In this document: one piece after another, positions 6,750-15,312 of the stretch
How the letters are laid out: each line of letters starts with the position of its first letter
How positions within the stretch are numbered: the first letter of the stretch is position 1
Position numbers and translations under genes: made by a program
The notes under the pieces: model-generated
What the model was told of the DNA's origin: nothing
Seen by the model: only the letters and a program-made list of their open reading frames with translations
Databases searched by the model: none
Assembly: GCF_025583945.1 (NCBI RefSeq)
Contig: NZ_JAOEGU010000016.1
Location: forward strand, 18,875-82,874
DNA length: 64,000 nt
Origin: Methylobacter psychrophilus
GTDB lineage: Bacteria > Pseudomonadota > Gammaproteobacteria > Methylococcales > Methylomonadaceae
Direction: 5' to 3'

Positions 6750-8147
6750 TTAATAATCAAAAGACTGATAGGGTTTGGTAAAGGTTAAATCTTTGGTCAC
6801 GATGATATTAAAACGAAAGCCGGGCCTGATGTCCAAGGTTGGCGCAATGTTCATGTTTTTTTGGATCATTTGTGCGGTGACATGGCCTAATTGCTGCCCC
6901 AGAGCTTGACTTAACGCGCTACTGGCATTAGGTGAGTAGCTGCCCGGTCCGGTTGCCGTTGTTTGGTTTGACTGCTGGCTGTACATGATGCCAGCCGTTA
7001 CGGCTGACATCATTAGCGCTGACCCAAAGACGCGCAGATAATGCTTATCAACCTGATCATGAAATCCCGCATAGCCGGCGCTGTCGACACCGGGCATGGC
7101 ACCTATATCCAACGCCTTGCCATCGGGAAAAATGATACGCTGCCAGGCGACGAGTACACGAGCCTGACCGTAGGCAACTTGACTCGAATAAGCACCAACT
7201 AGCCTTGCCCCTTGCGGAATAAGCAGATATTTACCGGTAGCCGTGTCATAGACATTCTGTGCCACTTGAGCCACAATTTGCCCGGGTAATTCTGAGTTGA
7301 TCCCCGATATTAGTGTTCCCGGTACCACAAAACCCGCTCTCAGCTCATACGGCGATAGTGGGACTTCCATTGTAGAGTCAAGCTGCCAGCGCTCGCCATG
7401 ACTGTTATGCCCGAACTGTTCGATAGCATTGCCTTCAGACGATGCCCCGGTTTTTATTAGTCGCCGAGCGCTATCATCATCACTGTCGCCCTGCTCTGCT
7501 AACCCTGGAATGACACCGGAATTTTGCAACTGCGCGAGTTTGGCTTTATAGACCATCGTTGGATCCGCATCTATGCTGGCTGAAGCTTGGTGAACAGCTG
7601 ATCTTTGTAAAAACGCGGCATCCTTTGGATTTATAGCTCCTCCTGGCGGCGATGCTGCGCTTCGGGGCGCTTGTATTTGCACACCGGTATGCGCTTTAAT
7701 TGCCTCCTGTAGTTGTTGCATTTTCATTTGCCGTATACGCAGCGCTTCCTCGTCGGTAGGCGGTTGTTTTAAAGCTATTTGATTCGGTGGCATCGGGGGG
7801 GTATTTAAATTTTCTACCCGAGCAAGGGTTACTGTGGGCTGTGCCAACGATAACTCGGGCACCGTTAATGGCTTAGTGGGTTCTGTTGCGGCAATGATGC
7901 CACTCTTGTGATTGCCAGCGATTTTATCGGCGAACTGATTAGTATCTCCGATATTCTCATTGGCATTTTTATCAGGCCTGTTCTGTTTATTCGCTCGATC
8001 CGCAGCAACGAGCATCATAACAACAAGAAAAATTAATACCACTCCCCCGATCAGGTACATGGGCAGATTATTAACGCTGCGGACACCGGATGATAGCGTA
8101 TTAGGCGACTCCTCTGGAGCCATCGATTGATCATGTATTGCAGTCAT
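6750..8147 (-). CDS. trbI: TrbI, VirB10-like channel protein
   Basis: A 465-residue inner-membrane-anchored protein: a short cytoplasmic N-terminus, one transmembrane helix (about 29-48), a long Pro/Gln-rich periplasmic linker (50-240) and a C-terminal TrbI/VirB10 beta-barrel domain (about 245-450, with IPQGARLVG and VDKHYLRVFGSA). VirB10-type proteins span both membranes and gate the channel. Start 8147 (MTAIHDQS) is favoured by an AGGAGG ribosome-binding site seven bases upstream. It begins two bases after the end of trbH, consistent with one operon. Confidence 0.92.
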   Translation of the reverse strand: MTAIHDQSMAPEESPNTLSSGVRSVNNLPMYLIGGVVLIFLVVMMLVAADRANKQNRPDKNANENIGDTNQFADKIAGNHKSGIIAATEPTKPLTVPELSLAQPTVTLARVENLNTPPMPPNQIALKQPPTDEEALRIRQMKMQQLQEAIKAHTGVQIQAPRSAASPPGGAINPKDAAFLQRSAVHQASASIDADPTMVYKAKLAQLQNSGVIPGLAEQGDSDDDSARRLIKTGASSEGNAIEQFGHNSHGERWQLDSTMEVPLSPYELRAGFVVPGTLISGINSELPGQIVAQVAQNVYDTATGKYLLIPQGARLVGAYSSQVAYGQARVLVAWQRIIFPDGKALDIGAMPGVDSAGYAGFHDQVDKHYLRVFGSALMMSAVTAGIMYSQQSNQTTATGPGSYSPNASSALSQALGQQLGHVTAQMIQKNMNIAPTLDIRPGFRFNIIVTKDLTFTKPYQSFDY

Positions 8148-8149
8148 TA

Positions 8150-8590
8150 TTAATCCTCCTTGCGTGCCCATGAACCGGCTGGCATAACGGTATCGTTGTT
8201 CGCCACATAGGCGCGGGTTAAGGTATTACCACCGATACGTATCTTGATCCGATACAGCGCTTGTTCTGTCGTTGTCGGTACATCAATTAGGTACTGTAAA
8301 GTTAGGTCCTTATCAGATAGTGGTTTTTGACGATATTCTTGAACGGCATAGCCGTGTTTTCGTAATGTCGTTATAAGACCGGTACCGAACAGGTCAGTCT
8401 TCACCATAGCTTGTCCGATATTGATTTGAGCCCTGGCAGGTGGATACAGGGTTTCAATTTGTTTCACCGTATCAATCACTAGCGTAGTATTTAATGCCGG
8501 TGGCGTATACTTTACAAAATTACCATATTCCGGGCTTACGCAACCCTCCAACCCGACAATGGCTAACAATATAAGCGTTATATAGTTCAT
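8150..8590 (-). CDS. trbH: TrbH, VirB7-like lipoprotein
   Basis: A 146-residue lipoprotein with signal peptide MNYITLILLAIVGLEGC (lipidated Cys17). The mature part has no recognised catalytic motif and ends in an Arg/Lys/Glu/Asp cluster that also provides the ribosome-binding site for trbI. TrbH occupies this place in IncP operons and stabilises the outer-membrane core together with TrbG and TrbI, like VirB7. It lies three bases after trbG. The call depends on gene order plus lipobox. Confidence 0.8.
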   Translation of the reverse strand: MNYITLILLAIVGLEGCVSPEYGNFVKYTPPALNTTLVIDTVKQIETLYPPARAQINIGQAMVKTDLFGTGLITTLRKHGYAVQEYRQKPLSDKDLTLQYLIDVPTTTEQALYRIKIRIGGNTLTRAYVANNDTVMPAGSWARKED

Positions 8591-8593
8591 AGC

Positions 8594-9502
8594 TTATTTA
8601 CCTCTTTCGATAGTAACGACGTCTTGAGACGATCCCACGCCGGCAATTAAAATCGCCCGGTCAAAAATCGTATCAACAACATAGCGGTCACCCTGAACGC
8701 GATAATTGACCATAACGGTTTCATCGTCAGTAAAAACATCACCTTTTTTGCGAATCACCAGCAGGGTTGGAGCTTCGGTTTGTGCCATTGCAGCCGGCAT
8801 TTGGATGATGGTTTTTTGACCATCGTTGTAAACTCTAACGGGTTTCCACGCTATATCACCCTCACTGGTAACAATATAGTCAAAATTTAAATCGCCCAGA
8901 TATTCACCGGTTTTCGGAAGAATTTTTTCTTGACGTTGCTTTATTTCGCGGTGCTTAAGAACGTCCCATTTTGCCATGGCCTCCTCTGGATAGGAAAAGG
9001 CTACTTTGGGCATATACTGGGTGCGGTGTGAGCGTAATTGAAAGTGATAGGTGCGACGATTTGTAGTCACCACTAACGAGGTTTCAAGCCCTACATCCAT
9101 CGGCTTGATGATGAGGTGCTGAACCTCCGTTGGGCCGCTACCGGTAATCGCAGGTTCTATAGTCCAGCGCGCAGTATCGCCCAAATTAATTGAGTTGACC
9201 TGTTCGCCTTCTTGTAAGGCGACGTCGCAAACTTGAAGCACTGCACAAACGATACTGGGTTGTTGCGCACCATAGAGATAAGTGATGGTGCCATTGATGC
9301 CGGATACCGGGGTCATCCCGCTTGCGCTTGATGCTTTCCAACGTTCTGCAATAGCCAGTGCGGATTGCTCTTGTTTCGTCAACTTTGGGTTATTGGTTGA
9401 TAAATACAGTTCCGCTAAATCCTTATCGCCGGCGACTGCCGAGGCTGTCTGAGCGACAACAAGAAAAACAGGCAGACTCATCAAGATGATTAATTTTTTC
9501 AT
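8594..9502 (-). CDS. trbG: TrbG, VirB9-like outer-membrane core protein
   Basis: The 302-residue product begins with a cleavable signal peptide (about 1-22, ending TASA). A TrbG/VirB9/CagX domain covers about 80-300, including TRWTIEPAITGSGPTEVQHL (about 144-163) and the C-terminal YRVQGDRYVVDTIFDRAILI. VirB9 proteins form the outer-membrane ring of the secretion core with VirB7 and VirB10. Start 9502 (MKKLIILM) is preferred to an upstream in-frame start because it gives a proper signal peptide and has a GGGG-type ribosome-binding site. It follows trbF by 13 bases. Confidence 0.9.
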   Translation of the reverse strand: MKKLIILMSLPVFLVVAQTASAVAGDKDLAELYLSTNNPKLTKQEQSALAIAERWKASSASGMTPVSGINGTITYLYGAQQPSIVCAVLQVCDVALQEGEQVNSINLGDTARWTIEPAITGSGPTEVQHLIIKPMDVGLETSLVVTTNRRTYHFQLRSHRTQYMPKVAFSYPEEAMAKWDVLKHREIKQRQEKILPKTGEYLGDLNFDYIVTSEGDIAWKPVRVYNDGQKTIIQMPAAMAQTEAPTLLVIRKKGDVFTDDETVMVNYRVQGDRYVVDTIFDRAILIAGVGSSQDVVTIERGK

Positions 9503-9515
9503 GATTTTGCCCCTT

Positions 9516-10268
9516 TTAAAACTGTTGTTGTTTCGACCAAGAGAAATCGCGCACGTAAAGACCGATGGGATTTTTGTGCAACTTATCTTCTGTTGTAGTG
9601 GCTGTGGGTTCAACGATGTAGACGGTAACCAGCGCCCGCATGTGGGTCGGCTGACCTTTCACAAGCCCTTGACGGTCTCGGATGGTCTCAAGCCAATCGA
9701 CTTGCCATGTTTCCGGGGTTTGCGGCAACACCGTACCTATATCAATGGCAACCATTTCAGTTTCCGCGCGTTTAAACGGACTGGAGTCTGCGGTGCCATT
9801 CAGCCAATCGTTCATTTTTTGCGTTGCCGGATCATTCGGATTTAACAAAGCATAAACCGAGAACACGGCCTTACGTTGCAGCGCCATATCGGGCGTCACT
9901 GTTCTCGCATCGGCTATGAAGGCAGCCAGTACTGCCCGAATGATGCGCGGATCCACTTTACTGGCTTTATCTACGGGAGCTACAGCCATCGTTTGCCCAA
10001 GTTTATCAACTTCAATGACGTAAGGAATAAACTTGGACTGACTGCCGATATAAATCATGCCACCAATACCGCCGAGAGCTATCAACAGCGATAGAATCCC
10101 GAAGATTTGCCATACTTGTCTTGAGGCGACAATACCGCGCGTATGATCGTTCCAAGTGCGACGGGCTGATAGATAAGGGTTATCGCTCTCACCAATGCGG
10201 CGACCGCCTTCGAGTAATTTAGTGGATTTTCTGGGATCTTCGGTAAGTGATTTTTTTTTAAAAAGCAT
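9516..10268 (-). CDS. trbF: TrbF, VirB8-like assembly protein
   Basis: A 250-residue bitopic inner-membrane protein: a basic cytoplasmic N-terminus (1-50), a transmembrane helix (about 52-75) and a periplasmic NTF2-like VirB8 domain (about 80-245). VirB8 proteins nucleate assembly of the secretion channel. The start at 10268 (MLFKKKSL) has an AGGAG ribosome-binding site and overlaps the end of trbE by 11 bases, suggesting coupling. Confidence 0.92.
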   Translation of the reverse strand: MLFKKKSLTEDPRKSTKLLEGGRRIGESDNPYLSARRTWNDHTRGIVASRQVWQIFGILSLLIALGGIGGMIYIGSQSKFIPYVIEVDKLGQTMAVAPVDKASKVDPRIIRAVLAAFIADARTVTPDMALQRKAVFSVYALLNPNDPATQKMNDWLNGTADSSPFKRAETEMVAIDIGTVLPQTPETWQVDWLETIRDRQGLVKGQPTHMRALVTVYIVEPTATTTEDKLHKNPIGLYVRDFSWSKQQQF

Positions 10269-12825
10269 GTTGTTGCTCCTGGTAATCATCGAACTGTAAG
10301 CCTTTTAGTGATAACCAATGATCAGGCCATTGATCGCCATATTGACTCATTAAGTACTTGATGTGAGTAATTGACTTTTTATCGGATGCACCGACAAATG
10401 CCAGAGCCAGAGGTCCTAGCGCCAAATCATAGAGACGGCGACCGGATGCCGATACGTAGTAATACTCACGTTTAGGCACGGCGGTCGCCAAAATATCGAT
10501 TTGCCGTATATTCAGGCCCATACGCCGGTAAAGCGCAGCAGTATCCTCATCGCGAGCATAGATGTTGGGCAAAAATATCTTGGTCGCCGTCGCTTCGAGG
10601 ATGACATCCAAGATCCCCGAGTTACTGGCATCCGATAGGCTTTGCGTTGCCATGAGTACCAGACAATTAGCTTTACGCAATACTTTCAACCATTCCCTGA
10701 TTTTTGCGCGAAATGCGGGGTGAGCGAGCATCAACCAGGCTTCGTCAAGAATAATAGCGGCAGGTTGGCCGTATAACGATCGCTCAATACGCCGGAATAG
10801 ATACAGCAGTACCGGCAAGGCAAATTTCTCACCCAGATTCATCAGTTCTTCGATTTCGAAAACGGTAAAATCCGACAGTAACAGACCGTCTTTCTCTGCA
10901 TCCAATAAATGTCCCATAGCACCATCTACGGTGTACGGACGGATGACCTCACGAATCGAGGTGTCTTGAATCTCCAGATAAAATGCGGACAGAGTATGGG
11001 CTTTTGCGTGGTATAAGCCCATGATGGCGTTACCGATTTCATTACGTTGCTCTGCTGAGGTATTCAAACCGTTTAATGCCAATAAGGTATCTAGCCACTC
11101 CATTGCCCAAGCACGGTCACCCTTGGTTTCAAGAAATTGTAAAGGACAAAAAGCCAATTGGTCATCGTCAGCTGCAATGGTGAAATGCTTACCACTGTTG
11201 CCTTGGGTCTTGGCATTAATGGCCGCAGCCAGTGGAAACATCGACATGCCCTTATCAAAGGCGAAGATCGACATACCTTCATAGCGGCGAAGCTGAGCCG
11301 CGATAATGCCAAGATGCGTTGATTTACCCGCACCAGTCGGCCCAAAGATAAAGCTATGACCGACATCGCCCTGATGTAAATTAAGCCTGAACGGCGTTGA
11401 GCCTTGGGTGACGCAATGCATTAACGCCTGGGAATGCATTGGATACAATGGGCACGGCGCCTGTGCATCGCCCGTCCAAATCGTGCTGGTCGGCAGCAAA
11501 TCGGCCAAATTCAGGGTATTAATCAGCGGGCGCCGGACATTTTCGACACCGTGCGCAGGTAAACTGCCAAAGTAGGCATCCATGGTATTAATAGTTTCGA
11601 TACGGGCAGCAAAACCAAGGCGGTTTATCGCTTTTTCGACTTGTCGAGCCGACGCTTCCAGTTTTTTTCGATCTTCGTCCATTAACACCACGACACTGGT
11701 GTAATAACCTTGAGCGACCATCCCGCTATTGACTTCAGCAATCGCAGCTTGGGCATCGGCAACCATGGACACCGCATCTTCATCAACAGGCCCGGTATTA
11801 GTATTGAACATCTGATCAAAAATACCGCGTATTTTTTGGCGCCATTTTTTACGAAAGGCATCTAACTGTTTGATGGCCTCCGGTGCATCAAGAAAAATAA
11901 ACCGACTTGACCAACGGTAGGTGATGGGCAATTCAGCCAGAGCCGATAAAATGCCGGGGGTTGATTCCAGCGGAAAGCCTTCAATCGCCACGACCTGGAT
12001 AAACTGCTTGCCAATTTTTGGCACCACCCCACCCCATAGTTCCTGCCCGCCCAGATAACCGTCCAAATAAATCGGATTGGTCGGTAACTGTACGGGATGG
12101 CTTAAACCGGTGAGACAAAATTGTATCCAACTTAACAGGTCATCATGGGTGACTATCGTACCGTCTTCATTCGTTATTTTTTGGCCTTGCATCCGTTTGA
12201 GACTAATAGCCGAGGACAACCGTGATTCAATGTTGCTACATTCGCGCTTAAATAACTCCAGCAGATTTTTGGTTTTGATTTTACTGTCCCGGACTTTTTG
12301 ATCGTCATCGAACATCAGTTCAACAAATTGCTGCTGTGCGAGTAACGGTGGAAAATAGGTGACAGTCAAAACAAAGTAACCTTCGTACATCGTGCTCATG
12401 CGCTCGAATAATTGGCGTCTTTCTTCATCAATTGCTGAAGTAATGGCATCGGGGAATTTGGACAGGCCTTTTTCCGGATAGGCCGGGGCCGGTCGCCGCA
12501 CTGCATCGACATGAATCATCCAACCATTTCCAAGCCCGGATAATGCTTGGTTAATTCGAAAAGAGACGGCTTCTCTCTGTTTATCGGTACTGCTGGCGTT
12601 ATCATCACCCTGGTAAACCCAGCCCGCCATAAACGAACCGTTTTTACCGACAATGATGCCATCATCGACGACAGCGGCATAATTGAGTAAATCGGCAACG
12701 CTGGCATCTTTTGATCGGTGTTTGCTCAATTTATAGGCATTGCCAGCGGCCATAATCAGACGGATGAATAACCCCAGTAGCACGATCCCAAGAGCCGCTA
12801 TGGCCAGTGTAATAGTTGTAATCAT
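10258..12825 (-). CDS. trbE: TrbE, VirB4-family transfer ATPase
   Basis: An 855-residue ATPase of the TrbE/VirB4 family, which powers pilus assembly and substrate transfer. One hydrophobic N-terminal helix (about 5-26) is followed by the CagE/TrbE N-terminal domain. The C-terminal AAA-like motor has Walker A GPTGAGKST at about 493-501 and Walker B AAIILDEAWLML at about 686-697. Length is normal for the family. It overlaps trbD by four bases and trbF by 11. Confidence 0.95.
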   Translation of the reverse strand: MITTITLAIAALGIVLLGLFIRLIMAAGNAYKLSKHRSKDASVADLLNYAAVVDDGIIVGKNGSFMAGWVYQGDDNASSTDKQREAVSFRINQALSGLGNGWMIHVDAVRRPAPAYPEKGLSKFPDAITSAIDEERRQLFERMSTMYEGYFVLTVTYFPPLLAQQQFVELMFDDDQKVRDSKIKTKNLLELFKRECSNIESRLSSAISLKRMQGQKITNEDGTIVTHDDLLSWIQFCLTGLSHPVQLPTNPIYLDGYLGGQELWGGVVPKIGKQFIQVVAIEGFPLESTPGILSALAELPITYRWSSRFIFLDAPEAIKQLDAFRKKWRQKIRGIFDQMFNTNTGPVDEDAVSMVADAQAAIAEVNSGMVAQGYYTSVVVLMDEDRKKLEASARQVEKAINRLGFAARIETINTMDAYFGSLPAHGVENVRRPLINTLNLADLLPTSTIWTGDAQAPCPLYPMHSQALMHCVTQGSTPFRLNLHQGDVGHSFIFGPTGAGKSTHLGIIAAQLRRYEGMSIFAFDKGMSMFPLAAAINAKTQGNSGKHFTIAADDDQLAFCPLQFLETKGDRAWAMEWLDTLLALNGLNTSAEQRNEIGNAIMGLYHAKAHTLSAFYLEIQDTSIREVIRPYTVDGAMGHLLDAEKDGLLLSDFTVFEIEELMNLGEKFALPVLLYLFRRIERSLYGQPAAIILDEAWLMLAHPAFRAKIREWLKVLRKANCLVLMATQSLSDASNSGILDVILEATATKIFLPNIYARDEDTAALYRRMGLNIRQIDILATAVPKREYYYVSASGRRLYDLALGPLALAFVGASDKKSITHIKYLMSQYGDQWPDHWLSLKGLQFDDYQEQQHAF

Positions 12826-13133
12826 TGATATTGATTCCCTTGGCTTTTGGTGTTGATACGAAAGGGCGTGCTACGTGCAGGGTAATACTTCCGGTACAGA
12901 CGATGGCGTAGATACACAAAGCGCATTTTTGGATCAGCTTTACCCATGAGGCGGAAGACATAAAGCGCCCCTGACCAGAGTAAGAGCCCGATCAGCGTTG
13001 CCCTCAGTTCTTGTGCGCTGAAGGTCAGCGCGAACGCAAGCAGACCGGAAAACATCACTAGCTCACGATCTCCTCCCATAAATAGATTATCTCGGTTGCC
13101 CGCTCTTCTGATAGGCATTGTTCGAAGCGCCAT
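12822..13133 (-). CDS. trbD: TrbD, VirB3-like membrane protein
   Basis: The 103-residue protein has two closely spaced hydrophobic segments (about 25-60) and a basic C-terminal tail, as in TrbD/VirB3 proteins that associate with the VirB4 ATPase. Its stop codon overlaps the trbE start by four bases, and its start directly abuts the trbC stop. The N-terminal motif RAGNRDNLFMGGDRELV is typical of TrbD. Confidence 0.88.
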   Translation of the reverse strand: MALRTMPIRRAGNRDNLFMGGDRELVMFSGLLAFALTFSAQELRATLIGLLLWSGALYVFRLMGKADPKMRFVYLRHRLYRKYYPARSTPFRINTKSQGNQYQ

Positions 13134-13520
13134 TTACGCGACACCTTCTTGATTGATGGAATCTGGAAATACCGTGGGTGGCATTGCATCATAAAATGCG
13201 ACTTCAGCGCCTGCCCCGAAGAACGAGGACATTACGTTATTGGCACCAACTAACAGCGCCATAACCAGAACTAAAAATATCAGCGTGCGAAAGAAACCAT
13301 TAAGATCCCCTCCGAAAATCAATACACCACCGGCTATAACGATACCGATGATAGACAAACCGAAAGCGACAGGACCGGTGACTGAATTTTGCAAACTGGT
13401 CAACCATGCTTCATACGGCAAGCCGCCAGTGGTACCGGTTGCATACACGGATTCAGGTGCAAGACAGGCAAATGCCAACACTAGGAATAGTGCAAAGTTT
13501 TGGGTTTTATTTAATTGCAT
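13134..13520 (-). CDS. trbC: TrbC, conjugative pilin precursor (VirB2-like)
   Basis: A 128-residue prepilin: signal peptide to about residue 27 (ending SVYA), then two hydrophobic helices (about 50-72 and 80-103) separated by a short charged loop around GGDLNG. In RP4 the pilin is trimmed at both ends and cyclised; the tail after about residue 105 here could be the trimmed part, but the processing site cannot be fixed from sequence. It lies 18 bases after trbB, with AAGG in its ribosome-binding region. Confidence 0.9.
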   Translation of the reverse strand: MQLNKTQNFALFLVLAFACLAPESVYATGTTGGLPYEAWLTSLQNSVTGPVAFGLSIIGIVIAGGVLIFGGDLNGFFRTLIFLVLVMALLVGANNVMSSFFGAGAEVAFYDAMPPTVFPDSINQEGVA

Positions 13521-13538
13521 GGGATGACTCCTAAGGTA

Positions 13539-14498
13539 CTAAAGGGTTTTGATTAAGTATTGACCATCCTGGTAGCCTGAAACCTCAATAATCTCTTGTA
13601 CTCGACGGCCTTCATTAGTTCTGGCGATATGTACAACAATATGAACCGCCTCGCCAATCAACGGTTCTATGGGTTTGGGTGAGTCGGGATGCATACTGAT
13701 CAATAGGGATAGACGATCGAGTCCGGACTTGGCATTATTGGCATGTAGCGTTGCCGCACCACCTTCGTGACCGGTGTTCCAAGCCATAAGCAAGTCAAGT
13801 GCTTCAGGTCCGCGAACCTCCCCTACCAAGATACGGTCTGGACGCATACGTAAGGTAGTTTTTAGCAACATTGTCATGCTAACTTCCAGACTCGTGTGGT
13901 ACTGGACACAGTTTATCGCCGCACACTGGATTTCTCCGGTGTCTTCAATAATGAATATTCGTTCGCTGGGATCAAATTCAACCATTTCATTAATGATTGC
14001 GTTTACCAGTGTGGTCTTACCGGAACCTGTGCCACCAATAACCAGTATATTTCTGTGTGATTTTATTGCCGATAGCATTATCTCATGCTGGGTGGCCGTC
14101 ATAATGTCGGCTTCTACATAGTGATTTAAGGTAAAGATGGCAATTGCTTTCTTACGCAGCGAGAAAGTTGGGGCAATAACGACGGGGGGCAGTTGTCCTG
14201 CAAAGCGTGATCCATCTAACGGCAATTCTCCTTCCAATAAGGGTTTGAGCCGGGTAACTTCTTTGCCATGATAGCCCGCTATGGTCTTTATAATGGCTTC
14301 GCCACGATTTGCAGAGAGCGTTCCAAGACAGCGCATTTTTTCGCCAAGCCTTTCTTGCCACAAATTACCATCAGCATTCAGCATAATTTCGACGGTTTTT
14401 GGATCGTTCAAGGCATCAATGATCAGCGGACCTAAGTCACGGACCAGTTTGGCTTTCGCTCTTTCCTTAATTGAATAGTTAGCTTCATCGAGAGACAT
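13539..14498 (-). CDS. trbB: TrbB, VirB11-family transfer ATPase
   Basis: The 319-residue traffic ATPase has Walker A GGTGSGKTT (about 153-161), the Asp box around IFIIEDTGEIQC, Walker B RPDRILVGEVRG (about 216-227) and the His box GHEGGAATLHAN (about 241-252). These mark the TrbB subgroup of VirB11 ATPases, hexameric cytoplasmic motors at the channel base. It is the first structural gene of the trb operon, in the usual IncP position behind trbA. Confidence 0.95.
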   Translation of the reverse strand: MSLDEANYSIKERAKAKLVRDLGPLIIDALNDPKTVEIMLNADGNLWQERLGEKMRCLGTLSANRGEAIIKTIAGYHGKEVTRLKPLLEGELPLDGSRFAGQLPPVVIAPTFSLRKKAIAIFTLNHYVEADIMTATQHEIMLSAIKSHRNILVIGGTGSGKTTLVNAIINEMVEFDPSERIFIIEDTGEIQCAAINCVQYHTSLEVSMTMLLKTTLRMRPDRILVGEVRGPEALDLLMAWNTGHEGGAATLHANNAKSGLDRLSLLISMHPDSPKPIEPLIGEAVHIVVHIARTNEGRRVQEIIEVSGYQDGQYLIKTL

Positions 14499-14552
14499 GA
14501 TTAATTAATCCGGTCCATTCAAGTAACTTTTAGTTTATCTCATAACTGTAAT

Positions 14553-14582
14553 ATATTAAATATTTTTTTAAAAAACAAGCAA
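14553..14582 (-). promoter_or_regulatory. Putative trbB operon promoter
   Basis: On the minus strand the 123-base gap between trbA and trbB holds TTGCTT (complement of 14577-14582) and TAATAT (complement of 14553-14558), spaced 18 bases apart in very AT-rich sequence about 55 bases upstream of the trbB start. IncP plasmids also have a separate trbB promoter at this place, controlled by TrbA and KorB. No KorB operator was found in this gap. Confidence 0.35.
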
Positions 14583-14621
14583 AAATATCTCTTAACAAAT
14601 AACCTGATTTATCAGAGAACG

Positions 14622-14999
14622 TTACAACTTCGCTTTATTAAGCTGCTTTCGAGCTTCTTCGGCCCATTTATTGACGATATAGGCTTGATGTTCCAGTAAT
14701 ACGGCGGAAACTCGCTTATACCCTTCCGGTAAGCCCGTACCTTTATTGCCGATTAATAATGCCAAAGATTTAGTATCAAGATCTGTTGTTTCCAGCAACA
14801 CAGGCAATGGCGTATCCAGTGCGTCGGCCAATTGCTCCATGATACGTAGTGATGGATTGTAGCGTCCATTGGTAATGCCCGATATGAATCCCGACGAAAC
14901 ACCAGAGGCTGCCGCTAATTGTTCCTTTGTCCAGTGTTTTTCTTCGAGTAAGCGCAAGATGTTGGTAAAGAAAATTTGACTATATACTTGATTAGACAT
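14622..14999 (-). CDS. trbA: TrbA-type transcriptional repressor of transfer genes
   Basis: A 125-residue regulator with an HTH_XRE domain at about 24-62 (WTKEQLAAASGVSSGFISGI). The C-terminal part contains TPLPVLLETTDLD and LPEGYKRVSAVLLEHQAYIV, a pattern characteristic of IncP TrbA, which represses trb and tra promoters. Start 14999 (MSNQVYSQ) is chosen over a GTG 45 bases upstream because the downstream start puts the 13-base operator palindrome (15021-15033) in the promoter rather than in the coding region; neither has a good ribosome-binding site. It reads into the trbB operon. Confidence 0.88.
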   Translation of the reverse strand: MSNQVYSQIFFTNILRLLEEKHWTKEQLAAASGVSSGFISGITNGRYNPSLRIMEQLADALDTPLPVLLETTDLDTKSLALLIGNKGTGLPEGYKRVSAVLLEHQAYIVNKWAEEARKQLNKAKL

Positions 15000-15020
15000 G
15001 AAAATTATAATTATAATTTG

Positions 15021-15033
15021 TTTAGCAGCTAAA
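15021..15033. promoter_or_regulatory. Putative KorB operator upstream of trbA
   Basis: TTTAGCAGCTAAA has both arms of the IncP KorB operator (TTTAGC-S-GCTAAA) intact; only the central base is A instead of C or G. It lies 22 bases upstream of the chosen trbA start. RP4 also has a KorB operator at the trbA promoter. The exact-arm match and location make it the best operator in the window. Confidence 0.65.
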
Positions 15034-15312
15034 TTAATTGACACATTGATTTAAGCTTTAACTAAATCAAATAAGTCACAACTAGCCGTCTTATTTTTAA
15101 TATCTTTATGATACAGGTTACCCACTTAAAACGGAGCAAAAATAAGATTTTTTTACCCTGCGTTACCGTGTAAATAAAATTTTTATAAGCACTACAGAAA
15201 ATAATCAGTAAAGCTTCCATAAATGGGTGATTTAAGGAAAATTTAAGAAAAATAATTAATTATTACACTCAGATCTCAAATCTTTTGTCTTGTTATTAAC
15301 AGAGCATCAATA

